DNA of 6,987 nucleotides from assembly GCA_036494715.1 (NCBI GenBank), contig DASXNY010000008.1:1-6987 (forward strand). The letters are read 5' to 3'. The notes below the pieces were generated by a model, which saw only the letters and a list, made by a program, of their open reading frames with translations, ran no database searches and was not told the origin of the DNA. This document shows, piece after piece, positions 1 through 6,104 of this stretch. This DNA comes from JAICJR01 sp036494715 (GTDB taxonomy: Bacteria; Actinomycetota; Thermoleophilia; Solirubrobacterales; Thermoleophilaceae). The stretch's first letter is position 1; every line of letters begins with the position of its first letter. Made by a program: the position numbers and the translations under genes.

Positions 1-2299
1 CACCCAGCAGAAGACCACCTTCTCGCACGCGAGCGAGCAGGCGTCGCCTGGCTACTACGCGGTCACGCTTGACCGCTCGAAGGTTCGCGCCGAGCTGAGC
101 GCGACCACCCACACGGGTTGGGCGCGCTTCAGCTACCCGAGTACGACTCAGGCGAATGTGGTGATCGACCCGGGCGCGAACCTGCGCGGCGTGCGCACGG
201 CGCGCGTGCAGGTGATCGGCAACGACACGGTGGTCGGCTCGGTGTCGAGCTGGGGCTACTGGAACGCCTGCCCGGCGCGCAGCCACAATCGCTACACGCT
301 CTATTTCGCGATGAAGTTCGACCGGCCGTTCGTGTCCTTCGGCACCGGCACGGACGCGAGGATCCGGGCCGGGCGGCGCGACGCGACCGGTCCCGACGCC
401 GGTGCGTACGTGTCGTTCAACTCGGCGCTGGACCCGCGCCCGCTCGTGTCGAAGGTGGGCGTCTCGTTCGTGGACGCGGCGGGCGCGCAGCGCAACCTCG
501 ACGCCGAGACCGGCCAGAGCTTCGACTTCGATGCCACGGTGGCGAGCGCGCGGGCGGCGTGGAACTCGCTGCTCGGGCGCGTGCAGGTGTCGGGCGGCAG
601 CGAGCAGCAGATGGCGACCTTCTACACGGCGCTCTACCGCACGCTGCTCCACCCCAACGTCTTCTCGGACGCCGACGGGCGCTTCGAGGGCTTCGACGAC
701 CACGTCCACCAGGCGCCCGCCGGCCAGGCCCACTACACGAGCTTCTCGATGTGGGACACCTATCGCTCGGCGCAGGAGGTGATCGACCTGGTGGCGCCGG
801 AGCGCGTGGGGGACATGATCCACAGCCTGCTCGAGGACCAGAGCGAGAGTGGCTGGCTGCCGAAGTGGGTCTACGCGCACTACGAGACGAACGAGATGGT
901 GGGCGACCCGGCGGCCAACGTGATCGCCGACGCCTACCTGAAGGGACTCGTGCGCCCCGAGGACGTCCAGCCCGCCTACAACGCGCTGCTGCACAACGCG
1001 AGCGACGTGCCGAGTCGCTCGCCGTTCGAGGGCCGGACCGGGCTCGAGGACTACGTCAACCGCGGCTTCGTGCCCTACTACGGGCGGGGCGACTACACGT
1101 TCTCGGCGTCGGTGAGCCTCGAGTACGCCGTCAACGACTGCGCGATCGGACTGATGGCGGGCAGGCTCGGGCGGCAGGCCGACTATCGCTACCTGCTCCG
1201 CCGCGCCAAGCGCTACCTCGGCTCGATCGACCGCCGCGCGAAGTTCGCGCGGGCGCGCCGCCCCGACGGCTCGTGGAAGACGCCCTTCGACGCCGACTCG
1301 CGCAGCGGCTTCAAGGAGGGCTCGGCGTGGCAGTACACCTGGCTCGCGCCGCAGGACGTCGCCGGCTTGGCGAAAGCGCTAGGCGGGCGCGGCGCCACGC
1401 TGGCCAAGCTCGACCGCTTCTTCGCCTACTCGCGCGTGGCCGCGAAGCCGGGCTCGGCGCGCTCGGTGTGGCACGGCAACGACCGCTACAGCCAGCGCAA
1501 CGAGGGCGACCTGCAGGCGCCCTACCTCTACGACTATCTCGGCCAGCCGTGGAAGACGCAGGACATGGTGCACGCGGCCGAGACGCTCTACTCCACGGCG
1601 CCGAACGGCCTGCCCGGCGGCGACGACCTCGGCACGATGTCCGGCTGGTACGTGCTGTCCGCGCTCGGCATCTACCCGGTCACCGGCGGCGACGACCACT
1701 ACGCGCTAACCACGCCGCTGTTCGACCACGTGGTGATCAGCTCGCCGGCGCCCTACTACTCGGGTCCCATCGTGATCGACGCGCCGGGCGCGTCCAGCGG
1801 CCTCGCGCACATCGCGGGCGTCGCGCTCAACGGGGCGCCGCTCGCCACGAGCTCGGTGTCGCACGCGGCGTTGGCGCAGGGCGGACGGCTGTCATTCGCC
1901 CTCACCGCCACGGCGGGCGGCCCCTGGGCGACGGGCGCGAACACGCCTCAGTCGGCGTGCGCCGCCGGCCCGACGACCGCGGACGTGCGGCTGCGCGTCG
2001 AGGAGGCGCACGCGGCGGGGCGGTTCGTGCGCATGCGTGTGCGGGTGAGCAACGCCGGCGACGGCGCGGCGAGCGCCCTGCGGCTGACGCTGCGCCCGCC
2101 GGGGGGCTGGTCGGCGCGGCGGGCGACCGTGGCGGTGGCCGGCCTGGCCGCCGGCCGCTCGACCACGCGCACGCTGACGCTCACCGCGCCGCGGCGGCGG
2201 CGCGTCGGCTCCGTGCGCGTGGAGGCCACCTGGAGCGGCCCCGGCGGTGGCGGCGGCGCGCTACGCACGTTCGCCACCGACACCGCCAGGGCGGGCTAA
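1..2299 (+). CDS. GH92 family alpha-mannosidase, 5'-truncated, with C-terminal NEW3-like domain
   Basis: The frame is open from base 2 to a TAA stop at 2297-2299, giving 765 visible residues; the start and any signal peptide lie upstream of the window. The N-terminal GH92 beta-sandwich begins mid-domain (FSHASEQASPGYY, then TTHTGWARFSYP). The (alpha/alpha)6 catalytic domain follows with family motifs in order: SMWDTYRSAQ (about 749-778), SGWLPKW, TNEMVGDPAANV, SLEYAVNDCAIG, KEGSAWQYTWLAPQDV (Glu codon 1316-1318, the expected general acid), NEGDLQAPYLYDY (1499-1537) and LPGGDDLGTMSGWYVLSALG (Asp-Asp codons 1622-1627, expected catalytic base region). GH92 enzymes are calcium-dependent inverting exo-alpha-mannosidases that trim mannose from glycans. 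Linkage specificity cannot be assigned: the segment around NEGD lacks the usual Pro after Glu. From about 1979 to 2265 a beta-rich segment resembles the NEW3 (alpha-galactosidase-associated) domain, followed by a short Gly-rich tail. Most GH92 proteins are exported, so this one probably is too. An internal ATG at 158 is not the start, because homology continues upstream of it. Confidence 0.93.
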   Translation, partial: TQQKTTFSHASEQASPGYYAVTLDRSKVRAELSATTHTGWARFSYPSTTQANVVIDPGANLRGVRTARVQVIGNDTVVGSVSSWGYWNACPARSHNRYTLYFAMKFDRPFVSFGTGTDARIRAGRRDATGPDAGAYVSFNSALDPRPLVSKVGVSFVDAAGAQRNLDAETGQSFDFDATVASARAAWNSLLGRVQVSGGSEQQMATFYTALYRTLLHPNVFSDADGRFEGFDDHVHQAPAGQAHYTSFSMWDTYRSAQEVIDLVAPERVGDMIHSLLEDQSESGWLPKWVYAHYETNEMVGDPAANVIADAYLKGLVRPEDVQPAYNALLHNASDVPSRSPFEGRTGLEDYVNRGFVPYYGRGDYTFSASVSLEYAVNDCAIGLMAGRLGRQADYRYLLRRAKRYLGSIDRRAKFARARRPDGSWKTPFDADSRSGFKEGSAWQYTWLAPQDVAGLAKALGGRGATLAKLDRFFAYSRVAAKPGSARSVWHGNDRYSQRNEGDLQAPYLYDYLGQPWKTQDMVHAAETLYSTAPNGLPGGDDLGTMSGWYVLSALGIYPVTGGDDHYALTTPLFDHVVISSPAPYYSGPIVIDAPGASSGLAHIAGVALNGAPLATSSVSHAALAQGGRLSFALTATAGGPWATGANTPQSACAAGPTTADVRLRVEEAHAAGRFVRMRVRVSNAGDGAASALRLTLRPPGGWSARRATVAVAGLAAGRSTTRTLTLTAPRRRRVGSVRVEATWSGPGGGGGALRTFATDTARAG

Positions 2300-2308
2300 G
2301 AGGCTGAG

Positions 2309-3316
2309 CTACCGCTTCAGGCGCAGGACGCTGACCACGCCGCCGTGATCGGAGGGGTGCACGCCGGCCGGTGTCGTCTCGGTGCCCGTGATGAACGAGC
2401 GCACGAGCTTCAGCCGGGGCTTGGCCATGATGTGATCGACGTTGTGGTCCCAGCCGGTCTTGTCGGTGAGCTCGTTGAAGCAGCAGCTGAACTTCGGCGT
2501 GCGCTCCTCCTTGAAGCCGGCCTTCGCGATCGCGAGGTAAGGCGGCCGGTCCTCCGGCTTGGGCAGGTTCGGCCCGGAATTGAGGTCGCCGATCAGGATC
2601 GTCGGCAGCTCGGAGCGCAGCGCACCCTTTACGAGCTCCTGCGCCTGCTGGAGCCGGACGTCCGCCGAGTAGGCCTCGAGGTGAGTGTTCACCACGTGCA
2701 CCGTGACGCCGTGCACGGTCGCGTTGAGCTCGTTGTAGCCGCGGTTGGTCACCACGTTGCCGATCGTCTGCGTCGGGATCGTGAGCTGGTGCTTGAACAG
2801 GCCGGAGTGGACGTGGCTCACCTTCACGCCCTTGCGCGCGAGTATCGCGTCGCCGAGCGTGAGGCGCACGTCGCTGCCGCCGCCCATCGGGCCCTCGACG
2901 TTGAAGCCCTGCTTGATCGCCACGACCCGGTAGGACTGGTGCAGCTTCTTGAGCTGCGCCTTGATCGTCGCGATGTAGTCGTAGGCGACGCTCGCGGCGG
3001 GCGGCGCGCCGGTGCGCCACAGCGACAGCTCCTGGAAGCCCACGAGGTCCGGCTTGGCCTTCGCGATCTCGCCCGCGACGAGCTTCATCCGCGCCGTCGG
3101 GTCCTCAGCCTTCACCCCCGCGAAGAGGTTGCTGGCGGTCTGCTCGAACTGCGCCGGCGGGGTGGTGGCCAGCGGGATCAGGTCCGCGCCGAGGAAGAGG
3201 TTGCGCGTCATAAGGCTGATCGTCGGGCCCTTGGCGGCCTGTGCCGCCGGGGCGGCCACGGCGAACAGCGCAGCGAGCGCGGCGAGCGCTACGAGCGGGC
3301 GAAAGCGGAGATGCAA
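2309..3316 (-). CDS. Secreted endonuclease/exonuclease/phosphatase (EEP, DNase I-fold) family protein
   Basis: The 335-residue protein has a typical Sec signal peptide: basic n-region (MHLRFR), Ala/Leu-rich core and probable cleavage after AQA (residue 27). The mature part carries the full EEP catalytic set: Asn39 (TRNLF), Glu96 (GFQELS), His212 (NTHLEAY), Asp244/Asn246 (IGDLNSG), Asp294 (VDHIM) and Asp323-His324 (PSDHGG). These residues bind a divalent metal and hydrolyse phosphodiester or phosphomonoester bonds. The substrate (nucleic acid, phospholipid or inositol phosphate) cannot be read from the sequence. Two adjacent cysteines (278-279) precede the Asp294 motif. The start is TTG at 3314-3316, chosen because GGAAGGA sits 7 nt upstream and the signal peptide begins exactly there; the next in-frame Met lies after the signal peptide. 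The stop is TAG. It lies 49 bp downstream of the S15-type hydrolase gene on the same strand and ends 9 bp from the convergent mannosidase gene. Confidence 0.9.
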   Translation of the reverse strand: MHLRFRPLVALAALAALFAVAAPAAQAAKGPTISLMTRNLFLGADLIPLATTPPAQFEQTASNLFAGVKAEDPTARMKLVAGEIAKAKPDLVGFQELSLWRTGAPPAASVAYDYIATIKAQLKKLHQSYRVVAIKQGFNVEGPMGGGSDVRLTLGDAILARKGVKVSHVHSGLFKHQLTIPTQTIGNVVTNRGYNELNATVHGVTVHVVNTHLEAYSADVRLQQAQELVKGALRSELPTILIGDLNSGPNLPKPEDRPPYLAIAKAGFKEERTPKFSCCFNELTDKTGWDHNVDHIMAKPRLKLVRSFITGTETTPAGVHPSDHGGVVSVLRLKR

Positions 3317-3323
3317 GGCTGAG

Positions 3324-3330
3324 TCCTTCC
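3324..3330 (-). promoter_or_regulatory. Shine-Dalgarno site for the EEP gene (decides the TTG start)
   Basis: Read on the - strand this is GGAAGGA, a strong match to the anti-Shine-Dalgarno complement, with 7 nt between it and the TTG at 3316-3314. No in-frame ATG exists nearby that would keep the signal peptide, so the site fixes the start at TTG. Confidence 0.65.
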
Positions 3331-3365
3331 GTCTGGGACAGGACGGGCAGCCTAGCGGGCGAGTA

Positions 3366-5078
3366 TCAGAGACCGCAGGCCTTGAGTGCCGGCGGCACCG
3401 GGAACGACGGGTCGGTGGCGCCGCCGATGGTGGCGGCGTCGACCGGGAAGGGCGCGTCGGACTTGTAGCTGTCGAGCTTGATCGACGGATCGCCCTGGAT
3501 GAACTTCGTGCGCGCGCAGCTCAGGAACGGCAGCGTGACGTGAGCGCTGTTCACGGTCACGGTCTGGAAGCTGGGCGTGGGCGTCCACCACTCGGAGTTC
3601 GACGAGCCGATCAGCACGCCCAGCCGGTGCCCGGCGGGCAGCAGCCAGTCGTCGCCGTACATGTCGAACGAGATCGTGCCCGTGCCGCCCAGCAGGTAGG
3701 TGCCGCGGCTGATCAGGATCGCGTTGCCCGCGCTATCGACGTCGTAGATGTCGGCGGTGAGGTTGGCGTTCTGGAACTGCGAGCTCTCGTTGACCGTCAG
3801 CTTCGGCACCCCCGCGAAGCGCACCTCGTGGGTGAAGGCCGGGGAGAACGTCCAGATGCCCTCGCCGTTGGGCGAGCCGCCCTCGGCGGTGCCGTTGTTG
3901 GTGGTGTCGTCGACGTAGCTGCCGGGCTTCAGGTTGGCGCTGTAGTTCTTCGAGTCGGCCGGCGGCCAGTGCGACTCGGCACGCCACTTGCCGTCGCTCG
4001 ACTCCACCGCCAGCGTCGGGTCCTTGACGCTCGGCTGGACGCCCTTGAGGTACTGGTCGTACCAGCGCATCACCTCGTCGAACCAGCCCTTGCGGCCCAT
4101 CGCGAGGCGCCCGGTCGAGTCGGTGTCGTTGCCGCGCACGTGGTCCCACATACCGAACCAGGCCCGCTTCGGCCCCTTGATCTCGTTGAAGTAGTCCCAG
4201 GCGCCGTCGGGCTTTGTGTTGTCCTCGATGAAGCCCTGCGTCATGAACAGCGGCGTGGTCGCGCCCTTGGCCTCGGCGATCAGGTCGCGCTGCTGCCAGT
4301 AGGGCGAGGAGTGGTTCGAGTCCTGTTGGTCGGCCCAGTTGAGCGCGGGGCAACCCGGGCGGGCGGTGTCGTTGAGCGCGTCCTGCTGGTAGGCGGAGCT
4401 GTCGCCGCTCGTGCCGGGCGTGGCGGCGATCGCGTCGTAGAGCGCCGGCGTGGCCAGCGAGTTCTCGAAGCGGACGCGGTTCATGTAGAGGTAGCGGTAG
4501 AGGTCGTACACCGGCTCCTGCGCCACCACAGCCGCGAGCCCGGTGGGGTGGAGCGCCTCGCCGATCAGGCCGGTGACGGCGTCGTACGACTTGCCGTACA
4601 TGCCCACCTTGCCGCTGGACCAGGGCTGGCTGGCCGCCCACTCGACCGCGGTCCTCACGTCCGACTGCTCGCCCGGGCCGGCCCAGTCGAGGCAGCCGCT
4701 CGAGCCGCCGAAGCCGCGCAGGTCCACCATCACGTAGGTGTAGCCGCGCTGCATCAGGTGAGCGCCGTTGACGAAGTCGTAGAAGCGCGACGAGGGCCCC
4801 GCGTCGCCCACCGGGTTGTAGGGCGTGTCCTCGGCGGGACCGGCGGGACCGGTCTGGCCCGAATGGTTGAAGTAGGGGCCGATCGAGAGGATCACCGGCG
4901 TCTTGGCGCCCGCCGGCAGGTCGCTCGGGCGCAGCACGTCGGCGTGCAGCGTGGTGCCGTCGGGCTCCTGGATGTACTGCTCGCTCCAGGTCGAGCCGGG
5001 CGGCGGTGGATCGGCGCCAGCAACGCCGCCGAGCGCGAGCACGAGTGGGACGACGCACGCAAGAAGAACTGCGCGCAT
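3366..5078 (-). CDS. Secreted CocE/NonD (peptidase S15-type) hydrolase
   Basis: This 570-residue alpha/beta-hydrolase starts with a signal peptide (MRAVLL, hydrophobic core to about residue 20, likely cleavage after AGA at 22). The catalytic domain has a conserved Tyr69 (IGPYF, possible oxyanion role), DLRGFGGSSG (119-128), the nucleophile elbow YGKSYDAVTG with Ser164, Asp286 (GFIEDNTKP) and His313 (MWDHVRG), giving a complete Ser-Asp-His triad. A C-terminal jelly-roll (about 415-518) matches the X-Pro dipeptidyl-peptidase C-terminal/galactose-binding-like domain. Family members cleave X-Pro peptides, cocaine-type esters, beta-lactam precursors or glutaryl amides, so the substrate is unknown. 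A tail of about 50 residues follows the jelly-roll and holds Cys521 and Cys568; Cys129 and Cys243 are the other cysteines of the mature protein. I chose ATG 5076-5078 because the signal peptide starts there. An in-frame ATG at 5117 would add 13 polar residues and is less likely. Neither start has a clear Shine-Dalgarno sequence. The stop is TGA. It lies 78 bp downstream of hpnA and 49 bp upstream of the EEP gene. Confidence 0.9.
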   Translation of the reverse strand: MRAVLLACVVPLVLALGGVAGADPPPPGSTWSEQYIQEPDGTTLHADVLRPSDLPAGAKTPVILSIGPYFNHSGQTGPAGPAEDTPYNPVGDAGPSSRFYDFVNGAHLMQRGYTYVMVDLRGFGGSSGCLDWAGPGEQSDVRTAVEWAASQPWSSGKVGMYGKSYDAVTGLIGEALHPTGLAAVVAQEPVYDLYRYLYMNRVRFENSLATPALYDAIAATPGTSGDSSAYQQDALNDTARPGCPALNWADQQDSNHSSPYWQQRDLIAEAKGATTPLFMTQGFIEDNTKPDGAWDYFNEIKGPKRAWFGMWDHVRGNDTDSTGRLAMGRKGWFDEVMRWYDQYLKGVQPSVKDPTLAVESSDGKWRAESHWPPADSKNYSANLKPGSYVDDTTNNGTAEGGSPNGEGIWTFSPAFTHEVRFAGVPKLTVNESSQFQNANLTADIYDVDSAGNAILISRGTYLLGGTGTISFDMYGDDWLLPAGHRLGVLIGSSNSEWWTPTPSFQTVTVNSAHVTLPFLSCARTKFIQGDPSIKLDSYKSDAPFPVDAATIGGATDPSFPVPPALKACGL

Positions 5079-5141
5079 CAAGCACTGCTTAGTCGTGAAG
5101 CACCCCTGCCCACGCATTGCAGCCGCGCACAGTACATAAGG

Positions 5142-5157
5142 GCGCGCGCGTGTGCGT
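5142..5157. other. Alternating purine-pyrimidine (CG-rich) tract between hpnA and the S15-type gene
   Basis: Sixteen consecutive bases alternate purine and pyrimidine (GCGCGCGC followed by GTGTGCGT). The tract reaches into the last base of the hpnA stop codon and occupies one end of the 78-bp gap before the S15-type hydrolase. Such tracts can adopt Z-DNA under negative supercoiling, but no role is shown here. The rest of the gap holds no convincing terminator or promoter. Confidence 0.5.
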
Positions 5158-6104
5158 CAGTTCTCAGTTCGTAGTTCTTGCACTGCCTCCTCGAGCGCCT
5201 GGCGCGCCGGGCGCCATGCGTAGCCGAGCTCGGCTTTCGCCTTCGCGCTGCTGAACAGCGCCGGCATGCGCGCGAGCCGCACCTCGTCGAGCACGAGCAA
5301 CTCCGGCTCGCGGCCGAAGGGGGCGAGCGCGCGGTCGCAAAGCCAGGCGAGGCCGAGGGCGAGGGGGAACGGGACCGCGACGCGCGGCGGCTCGCGGCCT
5401 GCGGCGCGCGCCACGATCCCGAACACTTCGCGCAGCGACAGGTCCTCGCCGCCGAGCAGGTAGCGCTCGCCGGCGCGGCCGTGCTCGTACGCGAGCGCGT
5501 GCCCCCGCGCGAGGTCCTCCACCGCGACGATGTTGAGCCCCGTCCTGCGCACGTACGCGCGCGCCCGCCCCGAGACCACATCGCGGATCATCTTGCCTGT
5601 GGGGGTGGGGCGGAGGTCGCCGGGGCCGACCGGGGTCGTCGGGTTGACCACCACCGCGCCCGCAGCGAGCGCCAGCCGCTCGGACGCGAGCTTGCTGCGC
5701 TTGTAGGCCACCTTCAGCTCCCACGCGGGCGGCGCGTCGGCCTCCGTAGCCGGGCGCCCGGGTGCCGGGCCGCAGGTGGCGGCGCTCGACGTGTGCACCA
5801 CGCGGCGCGCGCCCGCGGCGGCCAGCACGTTGCGCGTGCCCTCGACGTTCACATGCAGCATGCGCTCGGCATCGCGGCGGTAGTAGCTGTACACCGCCGC
5901 GAGGTGGAAGACGGCGTCACAGCCGTCGACGGCCCGGCGCAGCGCGTCCGGGTCGAGCACGTCGCCCAGCGCCCAGTCGTCGACACGCGCGTGGGTCGGC
6001 GGCTCGTGGGTGTCGAACGCGCGCACGCTCGCGCCGCCCTCGCGCAGTGCGTTCGCCACGTGCGCGCCGATGAAGCCCGCCGCGCCGGTGACGAGCGCCT
6101 TCAC
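5157..6104 (-). CDS. hpnA: HpnA-type NAD-dependent epimerase/dehydratase (hopanoid-associated sugar epimerase family)
   Basis: The 315-residue extended short-chain dehydrogenase/reductase has an N-terminal Rossmann fold with GAAGFIG (residues 7-13), an acidic residue in LGDVLD (Asp48), FHLAA (66-70), and the active-site residues Ser106/Ser107 (HTSSAAT) and Tyr134-x3-Lys138 (YKRSK). The segment NPTTPVGPGDLRPTPTGKMI (154-173) and the later RTGLNIVAVEDLARGH, GERYLLGGEDLSLRE and FSSAKAKAELGY closely match my recollection of HpnA proteins. HpnA genes commonly sit in hopanoid clusters, but the reaction they catalyse is not settled. A generic dihydroflavonol-reductase-like SDR is the main alternative. 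The start is GTG (6104-6102), which overlaps the TGA stop of the upstream aminotransferase by four bases. No Shine-Dalgarno sequence is visible, so expression probably depends on translational coupling. The stop is TGA at 5159-5157. Confidence 0.85.
   Translation of the reverse strand: MKALVTGAAGFIGAHVANALREGGASVRAFDTHEPPTHARVDDWALGDVLDPDALRRAVDGCDAVFHLAAVYSYYRRDAERMLHVNVEGTRNVLAAAGARRVVHTSSAATCGPAPGRPATEADAPPAWELKVAYKRSKLASERLALAAGAVVVNPTTPVGPGDLRPTPTGKMIRDVVSGRARAYVRRTGLNIVAVEDLARGHALAYEHGRAGERYLLGGEDLSLREVFGIVARAAGREPPRVAVPFPLALGLAWLCDRALAPFGREPELLVLDEVRLARMPALFSSAKAKAELGYAWRPARQALEEAVQELRTEN

Noticed and set aside
118..2307. 729-codon + strand frame overlapping the mannosidase gene in another phase
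   Set aside because: The product is Arg/Gly/Ala-rich with no recognisable motif, while the other phase gives continuous GH92 homology.
4832..4852. Two tandem copies of CGGCGGGAC
   Set aside because: It encodes a Gly-Pro-Ala repeat within the S15-type protein and is only two units, so it is not a meaningful repeat element.
5055..5078. Lipobox-like LLAC at residues 5-8 of the S15-type hydrolase
   Set aside because: The Cys lies too close to the N-terminus, with the hydrophobic core after it rather than before it. An ordinary signal peptide with cleavage after AGA fits better.
5079..5156. Possible sigma-70-like promoter for the S15-type gene (CTGACG, 16 nt, TATGTA on the - strand)
   Set aside because: The -10 element matches only three of six consensus bases and the -35 overlaps the hpnA stop codon, which is too weak to list as a feature.
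5126..5156. Inverted repeat CGCACA / TGTGCG after hpnA as a terminator
   Set aside because: The stem is only 6 bp with a loop of about 19 nt and no T-run follows, so it does not look like an intrinsic terminator.
3012..5174. 720-codon open frame on the + strand opposite the S15-type and EEP genes
   Set aside because: It spans two clear - strand genes with intact catalytic motifs. Its product is low-complexity Arg/Val/Ala sequence typical of an antisense shadow in GC-rich DNA.
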